A stretch of 64,000 bases of DNA, taken from contig NZ_CP040792.1 in the NCBI RefSeq assembly GCF_021952865.1, forward strand, positions 2,232,001 through 2,296,000. Reading direction: 5' to 3'. Origin of the DNA: Clavibacter californiensis (GTDB lineage: Bacteria > Actinomycetota > Actinomycetes > Actinomycetales > Microbacteriaceae). A program made the position numbers and the translations under genes. The notes under the pieces were generated by a model, which worked only from the letters and a program-made list of their open reading frames with translations, did no database searches and had not been told where the DNA came from. Positions 7,955-18,911 of the stretch are shown here, one piece after another; position 1 is the stretch's first letter, and the number at the start of each line of letters is the position of its first letter.

Positions 7955-8320
7955 ATGGCAGATCGCAGCTTGCGCGGGATGCGGCTCGGGTCCACGAGCC
8001 TGCAGAGCGAGGAGGGCGTCAGCTTCTCCCCCCGGCAGAGGAAGACGTACCGCACGACCGACGGCACCACGTTCGAGGTCGTGTTCTCGGCCGACGCCGA
8101 GGTCCCCGAGGTGTGGGAGTCGCCGAAGAGCGGCTTGGAGGGACGCCTCCTCGACGCCGAGGGCGCACCCGTCGCCCACGACGAGGTCGAGGCGAAGGTC
8201 CCCCGGAGCCACTGGGACATGCTGCTCGAGCGCCGGACGCGCGCCGAGCTGGAGGAGCTCCTCGAGGAGCGCCTGGCCACCCTCCGCGCGCGGCGCGGTC
8301 AGCACCGCATCGGCGCCTGA
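7955..8320 (+). CDS. rbpA: RNA polymerase-binding protein RbpA
   Basis: 121 residues. The N-terminal MADRSLRGMRLGS and C-terminal SHWDMLLERR followed by ELEELLEERL are hallmarks of RbpA, the actinobacterial factor that binds RNA polymerase and the principal sigma factor and stabilises the open promoter complex. The C-terminal helix is the sigma-interacting domain. As I recall the family, M. tuberculosis RbpA has a WLCRNG segment here; this protein reads WESPKSG, with no Cys and a slightly longer central loop. GAGAGGAG precedes the ATG. It is probably its own transcription unit, ended by the hairpin at 8347. Confidence 0.96.
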   Translation: MADRSLRGMRLGSTSLQSEEGVSFSPRQRKTYRTTDGTTFEVVFSADAEVPEVWESPKSGLEGRLLDAEGAPVAHDEVEAKVPRSHWDMLLERRTRAELEELLEERLATLRARRGQHRIGA

Positions 8321-8346
8321 CCCGACCCCTCCGCTCGCGAACCGGA

Positions 8347-8387
8347 CACAGGAGCACCCCTCGGCACAGCCGGGGGGTGCTCCTGTG
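8347..8387. terminator. Bidirectional terminator between rbpA and lnt
   Basis: Two 18-base arms (8347-8364 and 8370-8387) pair except for one G-T wobble and enclose a 5-base loop. It lies between the convergent ends of rbpA and lnt. Confidence 0.8.
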
Positions 8388-8407
8388 CGTGCGTGCGGCG
8401 CGGCCCG

Positions 8408-9994
8408 TCAGCGCGCGGCTCGGCGCCCGCGGCGCCCGAGCGCGATGCCGGAGACGGCCAGAGCGCCCAGGCCGAGCCCCGAGACGAGCCACTCGATGTC
8501 CCGCCCCACGAGGATCGCCGGCGTGACGACGTCGGCGGTCGGCACGTCGACCACCATCGACCCGGCGGTGAACCAGGGCAGCCGGTCGATGTCCCGCCCG
8601 TCCGGGCCGACGATCGCGCTGGTGCCGACTGTCGAGATGTTGACGACGCTGCGGCCCGTCTCGAGCGCGCGCATCCGGGCGATGGCCAGCTGCTGCACGC
8701 TCTCGTCGGTGCGGCCGAAGTCCGCGTTGTTCGACTGGGCGAGGATGAGGCCGGCGCCCTCGTTGACCATGTCGGTCGTGAGCTGGTCGTCGACGATGTC
8801 GAAGCAGATGGCGATGCCGGCGGTGACCCCCGCGACGTCCATCACCTGATCCGTGGTGCCCGGCGTGTACTCGCGCTGGATGAGGCCGATGAGGTCGGGG
8901 GCGAACGGCTCCCAGAACGCGCGGTCGGGCACGTACTCGCCGAAGGGGACGGGGTGCTTCTTGTCGTAGTGGTCGGTCGCCCCTCCCCCGGTCCAGACGA
9001 GCGACTCGTTGTAGTAGCGGCCGTCGCGCTCGGTGACGGTTCCCACGACGAGCGGGGCGCCGAGGCGCGCGACGACGCGGTCGAGGGCGGCGGCCGAGCC
9101 CGGGTCCCGCAGCGGATCCGCGTCCGCCGCGTTCTCGGGCCACACCACCATGTCGACGCCGGCGTCCGACGGGATCTCCGCCGTCGCGGCGAGGTGCGCG
9201 CGCAGGATGTCGCCGTAGCGCGCGCCGTCGAAGTACCCGGCCTTCGCGTTCCCCTGCACGGCGGCGACGCGCGTGGTCCCCGTCGTCGTCACGGGGAACG
9301 CGGGCACGACGAGCACGAGGGCGACGGCGGTCCCCGCGACGAGCGCTCGGGACGCGCGCCGCACGCGCTCCTCCGCGGCGAGCTCGAGCAGCAGCGCGAC
9401 GAGGAGCACGAGCACGAAGGAGAGGCCGGAGACGCCGAGCCACGTCACGAGGTGCGCGAAGGGGCTCTCCGACTGGGACAGCGAGACGCGTCCCCAGGCG
9501 AAGCCGCCGTAGGGCCAGACCGCGGAGATCGCCTCGCGCGCGGTCCACAGCCCGGCGACCGCGACCGGGAGCAGCACCACCCGGCCGGCGACCGTGGGGA
9601 ACGCGCGCGGGATCCAGCGCGACGCCGTGGCGATGGCGACCGCCCCGGTGGCGACGAAGAGCGACTCCAGGGCGGACAGCGCGATCCACGGCACCGGCCC
9701 GAGGTACAGCGACGCCCACTCGATGTGCGTGAGGTAGAACGCGAGCCCGGCCACGAGCCCGATGAGGAACGCGGGACCGGGACGCCTGCCCCGCAGCGCG
9801 AGCAGCACGAGCGCGATCCCGGGGAACACGAGCGGCCACAGCCCGCGGTCGGGGAACGCCGCGTCCATGACCGGTCCGGACGCCGCGGCGGCGAGCAGCG
9901 CGCCCCACAGCGGCAGCGGCGGACGGACGGGCTCCGCGGGCGAGGGCATGAGGAGGGGGCGCTCCCGACGGGGAGCCCGGGCGAGCGCGGTCAC
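8408..9994 (-). CDS. lnt: Apolipoprotein N-acyltransferase
   Basis: 528 residues. Multiple membrane helices fill the first ~220 residues, followed by a periplasmic-side nitrilase-type domain with the Glu-Lys-Cys triad: Glu287 (WPENAAD), Lys345 (YDKKHPVPFGEY) and Cys397 (IAICFDI). The Lys-Cys spacing of 52 equals that of the E. coli enzyme. It N-acylates the lipidated Cys of lipoproteins, two of which are encoded in this window. A final helix anchors the C-terminus. The GTG at 9994 overlaps the helY stop (GTGA). In mycobacteria this domain is fused to a polyprenol-phosphate mannosyltransferase; here it stands alone. Confidence 0.95.
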   Translation of the reverse strand: MTALARAPRRERPLLMPSPAEPVRPPLPLWGALLAAAASGPVMDAAFPDRGLWPLVFPGIALVLLALRGRRPGPAFLIGLVAGLAFYLTHIEWASLYLGPVPWIALSALESLFVATGAVAIATASRWIPRAFPTVAGRVVLLPVAVAGLWTAREAISAVWPYGGFAWGRVSLSQSESPFAHLVTWLGVSGLSFVLVLLVALLLELAAEERVRRASRALVAGTAVALVLVVPAFPVTTTGTTRVAAVQGNAKAGYFDGARYGDILRAHLAATAEIPSDAGVDMVVWPENAADADPLRDPGSAAALDRVVARLGAPLVVGTVTERDGRYYNESLVWTGGGATDHYDKKHPVPFGEYVPDRAFWEPFAPDLIGLIQREYTPGTTDQVMDVAGVTAGIAICFDIVDDQLTTDMVNEGAGLILAQSNNADFGRTDESVQQLAIARMRALETGRSVVNISTVGTSAIVGPDGRDIDRLPWFTAGSMVVDVPTADVVTPAILVGRDIEWLVSGLGLGALAVSGIALGRRGRRAAR

Positions 9995-12462
9995 ACCGAG
10001 GAGTACGCGACGATGCCGCGGCGGATGCTGTCGAGCGCCGTGCGCGCGTTCCGGGAGACGGGCCCGTCGGCCACGACGGAGAGCTGGTCCAGGAGGTCGA
10101 TGGTCTGCTTCGTCCAGCGGACGAAGTCGCCGGCGGCGAGGTCGGCCTCGTCGAGCACGGCGTCGAGGCTGCCGCCGCGTGCCCAGCGGTGCATCGGCGC
10201 GCACAGGCCGGTCGAGAGCGGATCCGTGGTGGGAAGGCGGCGCTCGCGCTCCACGTCGTCGAGGCGCGACCAGATCTCCTCCGTGCGCTCGAGCGCCGCG
10301 CGGAAGGCTCCGCGCGGCAGGTTCCGGTCGTTGCGGTCGCCCTCGTCACGGCGCGGCTGGTAGACCAGCGAGGCGGCCATGGCGGCGAGGGCTGCGGGAT
10401 CGAGGTCCACCCACACCTGCGTGCGCAGGCACTCCGCGATGAGGAGGTCGCGGTCGCCGTAGATGCGCTTGAGCATCCGGCCGTTGGGCGTCGGCGCTAC
10501 CTGGCCGTCGGGGGCGCGCCTGAGGTACCCGAGGGAGAGCAGCAGCTCGGTGACGCGGTCGAAGACCTTGGCCACGGCGTTGGTGCGGGTGCGGATCTGC
10601 TGCCCGAGCGCGTCCGTCTGCCGCTTGAGGCGCCACCAGCGCTCCGCCCAGCGCGCGTGCGACTCGCGGTCCTTGCACGCGTGGCAGGGGTGCGCCTTCA
10701 TCCGGCGACGGAGGTCGGTCAGCTGGCGCTGCCGCTTGTCGCGCTCGCCATGCTGGCCGGGCTGCTGCATGTCGGCGCGGGCCGCGGTGGCGCGCTCGAG
10801 GTCGCTGAGCTCCCGGCGGAGGCCCGAGTACTCGCGGAAGTCGCCGAGGTGGCAGACCATCGCCTTCTCGTAGCCGGCGAGCGACTCCTCCTGCGTGCGC
10901 ACCTTCCGCGCGAGGTCGACGACCGCACGGTCGGCCTGGAACTGCGCGAACGAGGACTCCAGCACCTCGCGCGTCCGCTCCCGGCCGAACTGGTCGATGA
11001 GGTTGACGGCCATGTTGTACGTGGGACGGAAGCTCGAGTTGAGGGGGTACGTGCGGCGGGAGGCGAGGGAGGCGACGGCCTGCGGATCCAGCCCGTCCTT
11101 CCACTGGATGACGGCGTGACCCTCCACGTCGATGCCGCGGCGGCCGGCGCGGCCGGTGAGCTGGGTGTACTCCCCCGGCGTCAGCGGCACGCGCGCCTCG
11201 CCGTTGAACTTCTCGAGCTGCTCGAGCACGACCGTGCGCGCGGGCATGTTGATGCCGAGCGCGAGGGTCTCCGTGGCGAACACGGCCTTCACGAGCTTCC
11301 GCTGGAAGAGCTCCTCGACGACCTCCTTGAAGGCGGGCAGCATGCCCGCGTGGTGGGCCGCGACCCCGCGTTCCAGGCCCTCGAGGAACTCCCAGTAGCC
11401 GAGGACGGCGAGGTCCTCGTCGCGGAGCGTGCGGCAGCGCTCCTCCACGACGGCGCGGATCTCGTCGCGCTCGTGCGCGTGGGTGAGACGGACGCCGGCG
11501 CGCAGCACCTGCTTGACGGCCGCGTCGCAGCCCGCGCGGCTGAAGATGAAGAAGATCGCGGGCAGCAGGTTCCGCTCCTCGAGGAGGGCGACGACCTCGG
11601 GGCGGTCCATGCGGCCGCGGTCCCACGGGCCGGGTGCCCGCTTGCCGGATCCGCCGACGGCCCCCGTCCGGCCCCGCGAATGGCCCTGGCCGCCGCGCAC
11701 GCGGACGGCCTCGCGACCTCCGCCGTGCGTCATGCGCACCAGCTCCGGATTGACGCGGTGCGTCGCCGCGAGACCCGACGAGTCGAAGAGGTCGACCATG
11801 CGGTGCCGCACGATGACGTGCTGCTCGAGGGGCACGGGCCGTTCCTCGGAGACGATGACGTCCGTCTCGCCGCGCACCGCCTGCAGCCAGTCGCCGAACT
11901 CCTCGGCGTTGGACACGGTCGCGCTCAGCGAGATCATCCGGACGCTCTGCGGGAGGTGGATGATGACCTCCTCCCACACGGCGCCGCGGAAGCGGTCGGC
12001 CAGGTAGTGCACCTCGTCCATGATCACGAAGGCGAGGTCGCGGAGCAGGTCGGAGTCCGCGTAGAGCATGTTGCGGAGCACCTCGGTCGTCATCACGACG
12101 ATGCGCGCGCGGCTGTTGACGTTGGTGTCTCCCGTGAGCAGGCCCACCTCGTCCGGCCCGTACTCGGCCACGAGCTCGGCGTACTTCTGGTTGCTGAGCG
12201 CCTTCATCGGCGCCGTGTAGAAGATCTTGGCGCTCGGCCGCTGCATCGCGAGGTAGACCGCGAACTCGGCCACGATCGTCTTGCCCGCGCCCGTCGGCGC
12301 CGCGACGAGGACGCTGCGCCCGTTCTCCAGTGACTCCGCGGCCGCGCGCTGGAAGGGATCGAGGTCGAAGCGCAGGCCGCTCGCGAACGACTCGAGGAGC
12401 GGGAAGCTGCGACGCGTTCGGGAGGCCGCGTAGCGTTCGGCGGGCGAGAGCTGGTCTGTCAC
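9991..12462 (-). CDS. helY: DEAD/DEAH-box RNA helicase of the HelY/Mtr4 (Ski2-like) group
   Basis: 823 residues. Walker A is APTGAGKT (residues about 55-62), motif II DEVH and motif III SAT. The helicase C domain ends with a TGRAGRRGID motif VI, and a long Ski2/Mtr4-like C-terminal region follows. A CxxC-type element (HACKDRESH) and a linker rich in charged residues lie in the C-terminal third. The family unwinds structured RNA; its cellular role in actinobacteria is poorly known. The GTG at 12462 has no ribosome binding site but a TAGGAT hexamer 9 bases upstream. The upstream gene tatC has its own terminator-like hairpin. lnt overlaps at the 3' end, so helY and lnt form one unit. Confidence 0.93.
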   Translation of the reverse strand: MTDQLSPAERYAASRTRRSFPLLESFASGLRFDLDPFQRAAAESLENGRSVLVAAPTGAGKTIVAEFAVYLAMQRPSAKIFYTAPMKALSNQKYAELVAEYGPDEVGLLTGDTNVNSRARIVVMTTEVLRNMLYADSDLLRDLAFVIMDEVHYLADRFRGAVWEEVIIHLPQSVRMISLSATVSNAEEFGDWLQAVRGETDVIVSEERPVPLEQHVIVRHRMVDLFDSSGLAATHRVNPELVRMTHGGGREAVRVRGGQGHSRGRTGAVGGSGKRAPGPWDRGRMDRPEVVALLEERNLLPAIFFIFSRAGCDAAVKQVLRAGVRLTHAHERDEIRAVVEERCRTLRDEDLAVLGYWEFLEGLERGVAAHHAGMLPAFKEVVEELFQRKLVKAVFATETLALGINMPARTVVLEQLEKFNGEARVPLTPGEYTQLTGRAGRRGIDVEGHAVIQWKDGLDPQAVASLASRRTYPLNSSFRPTYNMAVNLIDQFGRERTREVLESSFAQFQADRAVVDLARKVRTQEESLAGYEKAMVCHLGDFREYSGLRRELSDLERATAARADMQQPGQHGERDKRQRQLTDLRRRMKAHPCHACKDRESHARWAERWWRLKRQTDALGQQIRTRTNAVAKVFDRVTELLLSLGYLRRAPDGQVAPTPNGRMLKRIYGDRDLLIAECLRTQVWVDLDPAALAAMAASLVYQPRRDEGDRNDRNLPRGAFRAALERTEEIWSRLDDVERERRLPTTDPLSTGLCAPMHRWARGGSLDAVLDEADLAAGDFVRWTKQTIDLLDQLSVVADGPVSRNARTALDSIRRGIVAYSSV

Positions 12463-12471
12463 GATGTCGCC

Positions 12472-12477
12472 ATCCTA
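12472..12477 (-). promoter_or_regulatory. Leaderless-type -10 (TAGGAT) for helY
   Basis: TAGGAT ends 9 bases before the GTG at 12462, with no Shine-Dalgarno sequence between. Confidence 0.45.
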
Positions 12478-12514
12478 GGCTCCGGATCCGCGCGCCGGCC
12501 GGGGGCGCACGCGA

Positions 12515-12544
12515 CGACGCCCGCCCCTCGCGGGACGGGCGTCG
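12515..12544 (-). terminator. Hairpin downstream of tatC
   Basis: Nine-base arms (12515-12523 and 12536-12544) with further G-C pairing in the loop lie just past the tatC stop on the minus strand. Confidence 0.5.
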
Positions 12545-12556
12545 GAGCCGAGCGGA

Positions 12557-13360
12557 TCAGGACAGCAGGTCGTCCGCCATCGCGGCGGCCTTGCGCGCGC
12601 GGCGCCGGTCGTTCAGCAGCGAGATGCCCGCGGCCACCAGGTACAGCACCGTCATCGGGACCGCCAGAAGGAACATCGACATGACGTCGGCAGCCGGGGT
12701 CGCGATGGCGCAGAACAGGATGATCAGCAGGATCGCGATGCGCCATGACCGGATGATCGTCGCGCCGCTGAGGATCCCCATGAAGTTGAACAGCACGAGG
12801 AACACCGGCAGCACGAACGCGATGCCCACCGCGAAGACCAGCTTCAGCACGAAGTCGAAGTACTCGCGCGCCGTGATGAACGACGAGTCGCCCGCACCCG
12901 CGAACTGCGTGAGCAGCGCGACGATGTGCGGCAGGACGAACCAGCCGGCCGCGCAGCCCGCGAGGAACAGCGGCACGGCGGAGAAGAAGAAGCCGAACGT
13001 GTAGCGGCGCTCCGTCCTCGTGAGGCCGGGCACCAGGAAGGCGAACACCTGGTAGAGCCACACGGGGCTCGAGATGATGAGGCCCACGTAGAGCGCGATC
13101 TGCAGGCGCAGGTCGAACGCCGACGTGATGGTCGGGAAGTTGAGGCTGGCGTTCCGCCCCTGCTCCGCGTTGATGGTCTCGATGGGCTGGCGCAGCGCCT
13201 CGAGGACGAACGAGGAGAGGAACCAGCCCACGACCATCGCCAGGATGATGGCCACGCCCGCGATGAACAGGCGCTTCTTGAGCTCCAGCAGGTGCTGGAC
13301 GAGGGACATGCGTCCCTCCGCGTCGCGCTTCTTCTGGCGGGGACGCTCGGTGGTGCTCAC
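12557..13360 (-). CDS. tatC: Sec-independent protein translocase subunit TatC
   Basis: 267 residues. The N-terminal cytoplasmic segment has the family pattern MSLVQHLLELKKRL, and six hydrophobic helices follow. TatC is the receptor for twin-arginine signal peptides and forms the core of the Tat translocon in the membrane. GTG at 13360 lies 3 bases after the tatA stop, so the two are one operon. The gene order pafB-pafC-tatA-tatC-helY is conserved in actinobacteria, including mycobacteria. Confidence 0.97.
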   Translation of the reverse strand: MSTTERPRQKKRDAEGRMSLVQHLLELKKRLFIAGVAIILAMVVGWFLSSFVLEALRQPIETINAEQGRNASLNFPTITSAFDLRLQIALYVGLIISSPVWLYQVFAFLVPGLTRTERRYTFGFFFSAVPLFLAGCAAGWFVLPHIVALLTQFAGAGDSSFITAREYFDFVLKLVFAVGIAFVLPVFLVLFNFMGILSGATIIRSWRIAILLIILFCAIATPAADVMSMFLLAVPMTVLYLVAAGISLLNDRRRARKAAAMADDLLS

Positions 13361-13363
13361 GGA

Positions 13364-13708
13364 TCAGGCGCGGGGGCGGGAGTCCCCGCCGTCGCGCGGG
13401 GAGTCGTAGCGCGGGGCGTCGTAACGGGGCTCGTCGACGCGGGACTCGCCGGGGCGCACGTAGTCGCGCGGCGTCGCGTCGCGGTCGTCGGCACGGTAGC
13501 GCTCCTCGTCGCGGCGGCGGTTCTCGTCGCGGGTGTCGTCGCGGCGGTCGGGGCCGCTCTCCTCCTTCATGGTCTTCACCTCGCCCTTGAAGATGCGCAT
13601 GGACTGGCCCACGCTCTTCGCGAGGGCGGGCAGCTTCGTGGAACCGAAGAGCAGGACGATGACGACGAGGATGATGACGAGGTGCCATCCGGTCAGGTTT
13701 CCGAGCAT
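13364..13708 (-). CDS. tatA: Sec-independent protein translocase subunit TatA
   Basis: 114 residues. One membrane helix (about 9-24) is followed by the hinge motif FGSTKLP and an amphipathic helix, as in TatA. A long hydrophilic tail (about 55-114) is rich in Arg, Asp and Glu with RYD-type repeats. I chose ATG at 13708: an AAGGA lies 11 bases before it, but only 2 bases before the alternative GTG at 13717, too close to serve that codon. A TAGACT -10 lies about 57 bases upstream. Tat substrates cannot be named from this window. Confidence 0.95.
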   Translation of the reverse strand: MLGNLTGWHLVIILVVIVLLFGSTKLPALAKSVGQSMRIFKGEVKTMKEESGPDRRDDTRDENRRRDEERYRADDRDATPRDYVRPGESRVDEPRYDAPRYDSPRDGGDSRPRA

Positions 13709-13764
13709 GTGGTTCACGTTCCTTCAGGTCGGGGGCCGGACAGTCGTTGTCGGGATCCTCGATG

Positions 13765-13770
13765 AGTCTA
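13765..13770 (-). promoter_or_regulatory. Candidate -10 (TAGACT) of tatA-tatC
   Basis: TAGACT on the minus strand lies 56 bases before the tatA ATG. It gives tatAC its own promoter after the pafC hairpin. Confidence 0.45.
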
Positions 13771-13874
13771 CCTTCGCGACCCGTCAGGACACCCTGTGCG
13801 GCATTGCGGTTCACCCGGATTTCCCCTGCGCGGACCACTGGTCCGGGCGGCGTCCTCCCGATGCCGGGTATTCG

Positions 13875-13908
13875 GAGCCCGGCACCGTGCCGCTCGGTGC
13901 CGCGGCTC
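13875..13908 (-). terminator. Hairpin at the pafC stop codon
   Basis: Arms 13875-13887 and 13895-13908 pair over 13 bases with a single bulged C and enclose a 7-base loop. The hairpin starts at the pafC stop on the minus strand. Confidence 0.5.
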
Positions 13909-14896
13909 AGCCGGCGTCGTCGTAGGCGGCCGCGGCCCGCTCGGCCCACTCGGCCACCGCCGCCCGCGCCTCCGGAGGCGAGGTGACCACGACCACGCCC
14001 GCCATGCCCGCGACCAGGCGCACGAGGCCCTGGTAATGCGCGACGCGCACGGTGACGGCGACGCGGCCGGGCCGACCGGCGACGGGGACGGGCCGCTCGT
14101 CGCCCACGAAGTCGCCGAGGAGCGGGAGCGCCGACTCCTGGACCTCGAGCGTGACGCGGAGGTCGTCGGGGCTCGGCTCGAAGAGGGTGTCGCCGAGCAC
14201 CACGTCCTGCGGCCGGTGCTCGGGCGGGAGGTCGGTGACGACGAGCTCGTCGAGGCGGTCGAGGCGGAACGTGCGGACGGCGCCGCGGGCCAGGTCCCAG
14301 CCGCGCAGGTACCAGTCCTCGTCCATCGACTCGAGGCGGAGCGGATCCACCACGCGGCGCTCCGTACCGCCTCGGGGGCTCCGGTAGTCGAACTCGACCC
14401 GGCGCTCCTCCGCGATGGCACGGCGGAGGTCGTCGCGGGTGCCGTCGCCCGCCCCGGCCGCGACGGCGACCTGGCTGGGGCTCGCCGAGGATCCGCGTGC
14501 GAGCTTCGCCATCAGCTGGCCGACGAGGTCGAGGTCGCTGGCCTCCGCCTGGGACGAGACGTACTGGAGGCCGGCGATGAGCGCGGCCGCCTCCCGGGCG
14601 GAGAACCGCGGGGAGTCGTCGATGGCGACCATGTGCGTGATGACGATCTGGTCGTTGTCCTCGAAGTCGTCCCACGCGATGTCGAACAGGTCGCCGTGCT
14701 GGTACGAGGCCGTGGAGCCGGGGACGCCGGACACGGCGATGAGGCGCACGGCCTGGCGGATCTGCTCGGGCGGCACCCGGAAGTGCGCGGCCGCCTGGCT
14801 GACGCTGACGCGTCCGTGGTCGGTGAGGTACGGCACGAGGGCCAGCAGGAACGCCAGCTTGTCCTGCGCGTGGAGCGGCGCGGCGCGATCGGTCAT
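13907..14896 (-). CDS. pafC: WYL-domain transcriptional regulator PafC
   Basis: 329 residues. An N-terminal winged helix (about 10-60, with VSVSQAAAHFRVPPEQIRQAVRLI) is followed by a WYL domain (about 160-230, core DWYLRGWDLARG) and a C-terminal extension domain. With PafB it forms the PafBC activator that drives the RecA/LexA-independent DNA damage response in mycobacteria; the WYL domain is thought to sense a nucleic acid ligand. ATG at 14896 overlaps the pafB stop (ATGA), so the two are made together. The pafA, prcBA and pup genes that often precede this pair are absent here. Confidence 0.94.
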   Translation of the reverse strand: MTDRAAPLHAQDKLAFLLALVPYLTDHGRVSVSQAAAHFRVPPEQIRQAVRLIAVSGVPGSTASYQHGDLFDIAWDDFEDNDQIVITHMVAIDDSPRFSAREAAALIAGLQYVSSQAEASDLDLVGQLMAKLARGSSASPSQVAVAAGAGDGTRDDLRRAIAEERRVEFDYRSPRGGTERRVVDPLRLESMDEDWYLRGWDLARGAVRTFRLDRLDELVVTDLPPEHRPQDVVLGDTLFEPSPDDLRVTLEVQESALPLLGDFVGDERPVPVAGRPGRVAVTVRVAHYQGLVRLVAGMAGVVVVTSPPEARAAVAEWAERAAAAYDDAG

Positions 14897-15900
14897 GATG
14901 CGTCCTCCCGGTGGGCGGAGACGGTCTCCGCGAGGCGGGCGCGCACGGCGTCCCGCAGCTTCGGCGGCGCGATCACGCGGGCCTCCGGACCGAAGCCCGC
15001 GACCTCGTCGGCGAAGAGGTTGGTGTCGGAGTAGTGCACGCGGAGGCGTCCGTCGCCGAGGTCCTCCGTGCCGCGACGACGGCGCAGGCGGATCTCCGCG
15101 TCGGATCCGGGGGCCACGGTGACCTCCCCGACGCCGTTCGCCCACACGCGGTCCAGGTCGGCGAGGGCGCGCTCGGCGTGGTCCTCCCCCTCGGGCACGA
15201 AGGCGCGGCTCGTCACGCGCACGCGGTCGACGATGCGCGACAGCAGGAACGTGCGCGGTCCGTCGGCGTCCTGGTCGACGCCGTGCAGGTGCCAGCGGCC
15301 CTGGTGCTGCACGAGCGCGAGCGGGGCGACCGTGCGGATCCTGGCCGTCCGTTCCCCCGGCTTGAGGTAGCCGAAGGAGACGAGGACGTGCCGCTCGAGC
15401 GCGACGCTCAGGGGCGCGAAGGCCGCCTCGCGCGTGCGCAGGCGCGGCGCGAAGCCGATGACGGGATCGTCGGACTCCACGCCGAGCGAGCGCAGCTTGA
15501 TGAGCGCACGGCGCGACTCCCCCGAGAGCGACCCCTCGCGCCACACCATGGCCGCGAGGTTGAGGAGCGTCGTCTCCTCCGGCGTGAAGGACAGGTCGGC
15601 GGGGAGCTCGTAGGCGCCGCGCGGGATCCGGTAGCGCAGGAGCTGGTTGTTGCCCTCCTGGCCCGGCGCCTCCACGGTCTCGAGCGGCACGCCGAGGTCG
15701 CGGATGTCGTCCTTGTCGCGCTCGAACTGGCGCTCCAGGTTGGCGTTGTCGCCACCGGCCCGGTAGCGCTGCCGGTAGCCCTGGACGCTCGAGAGGACCT
15801 CGTTCTTCGTCAGGCCCTGCTCGGTGGCGAGAAGCGCCAGCACGAGGCTGAACAGGCGCTCCTCGACGGGCACGTTCGGTCGGCGGGATGTCTCGGGCAC
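14893..15900 (-). CDS. pafB: WYL-domain transcriptional regulator PafB
   Basis: 335 residues, paralogous to PafC in domain order. The N-terminal winged helix has VEERLFSLVLALLATEQGLT. The WYL domain core reads GRWHLHGVDQDADG, so the Trp-Tyr-Leu motif is partly altered to WHL. A WCX-type C-terminal domain follows. It is expected to act as a heterodimer with PafC. GTG at 15900 follows GAGGAA by 6 bases. It lies 48 bases downstream of the FKBP lipoprotein gene, so it may share that transcript. Confidence 0.93.
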   Translation of the reverse strand: MPETSRRPNVPVEERLFSLVLALLATEQGLTKNEVLSSVQGYRQRYRAGGDNANLERQFERDKDDIRDLGVPLETVEAPGQEGNNQLLRYRIPRGAYELPADLSFTPEETTLLNLAAMVWREGSLSGESRRALIKLRSLGVESDDPVIGFAPRLRTREAAFAPLSVALERHVLVSFGYLKPGERTARIRTVAPLALVQHQGRWHLHGVDQDADGPRTFLLSRIVDRVRVTSRAFVPEGEDHAERALADLDRVWANGVGEVTVAPGSDAEIRLRRRRGTEDLGDGRLRVHYSDTNLFADEVAGFGPEARVIAPPKLRDAVRARLAETVSAHREDAS

Positions 15901-15948
15901 GCGGTGTTCCTCACGTCGGTGCAGCCCCCGGCCGGTGGCGATGCGTCG

Positions 15949-16992
15949 TTACTTGGTGGTGCTGGTCCCGAGGATATCCACCACGTAGACGAGCGTGGAC
16001 CCCGCGGGCACCTTGGCGGAGCCCTGGTCGCCGAATCCGTCGGCCGGTGGGACGACCGCGATGACCTGGTCGCCGGCGTGCTTGCCCACGAGGGCCTTCG
16101 CGAGGCCGGGCGTGACGACGAGCGAGGAGGCCGCGCCGGTGGAGGGCGCCGCCGTGGTGGCGGTCGCGGGCACCTGGAGGGGGCCGCCGCCTGTCCAGCT
16201 GGATCCGAACACGGCCTGCTTCTCGGCCGACGTGCTCGTGCCCCAGACGACGCCGGTGTACTGCAGCGTGACGGTGTCGCCGTCGCCGACCTCGGCGCCG
16301 TCGCCCGCGCGGAGGAGCGCGTCGCGGTACTCGGTGGGCGGCGTGCTCGGCGGGATGGTGATCCCGGGGATGCCGTCGTCCGTCGTGACGACGGACGGGA
16401 ACCCGGCCTGGGCAGGCCGCGGCTCGCCGGTGGCCTTCTCCGGGAAGGACGACGTGATGTCGACGATGAGGACGAGGCCGTCGGTGGCGTCGAGGCCCTG
16501 GGACGACAGGTCCTGTCCGGGGAAGACCGTGGACACGGGGACCGTCACCGCGACACGCGAGCCGACGGGCATGCACGTCATCGCGTCCTCGAGGTACGGC
16601 AGCGACTCGTGCAGGGAGGCCGGCGTGAAGAGCGGCGAACCCGTGGTGCGGGCGTTGGGCGCGATGCGGGCGTAGGCCGCGAGGTCCTTGCCGGTCTTGC
16701 CGTCGACGATGGAGGCCGCGGCCGTGATGCCCTGGTTCGGCTGCACGGGCGCACCGTCGCCCTCGACGATCGTGGAGACCTCGACGCCCGCGGGCTTGAG
16801 CGGCGTGGGGAACGCGACCGAGGCGGGCGCGCTGCCGACGTCGCCCGTGGCGGTGACCGTGCTGGACGACGTGCCGGCCTGGGCGAGGGGCGTGCAGCCC
16901 GCCGCCGCACCGGATCCGGAGCCGGAGGGGCTGCAGGCGGCGAGCGTCAGGACGAGTCCTGCGCAGACGGTGAGCGCGGCGGAACGGCGCAC
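15949..16992 (-). CDS. FKBP-type peptidyl-prolyl isomerase lipoprotein
   Basis: 347 residues. A signal peptide with lipobox LTLAAC (acylated Cys20) predicts an exported lipoprotein, a likely substrate of Lnt. The C-terminal half is an FKBP domain (about 225-345; GDTVTLQYTGVVWGT, VVTPGLAKALVGKHAGDQVIAVVPP). The middle (about 65-180) looks like a second, degenerate FKBP-like domain. It should assist folding of exported proteins. GTG at 16992 follows GAGGAG by 5 bases. In other actinobacteria an FKBP gene often lies in the Pup-proteasome neighbourhood, which this locus resembles. Confidence 0.9.
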   Translation of the reverse strand: MRRSAALTVCAGLVLTLAACSPSGSGSGAAAGCTPLAQAGTSSSTVTATGDVGSAPASVAFPTPLKPAGVEVSTIVEGDGAPVQPNQGITAAASIVDGKTGKDLAAYARIAPNARTTGSPLFTPASLHESLPYLEDAMTCMPVGSRVAVTVPVSTVFPGQDLSSQGLDATDGLVLIVDITSSFPEKATGEPRPAQAGFPSVVTTDDGIPGITIPPSTPPTEYRDALLRAGDGAEVGDGDTVTLQYTGVVWGTSTSAEKQAVFGSSWTGGGPLQVPATATTAAPSTGAASSLVVTPGLAKALVGKHAGDQVIAVVPPADGFGDQGSAKVPAGSTLVYVVDILGTSTTK

Positions 16993-17053
16993 GTGACTCC
17001 TCTTTCGATGGTGGGGGCGGCCGGCACGCACCCGCGTGATCGGCCCTGTCATC

Positions 17054-18907
<1,854 letters not shown>

Positions 18908-18911
18908 TCAC

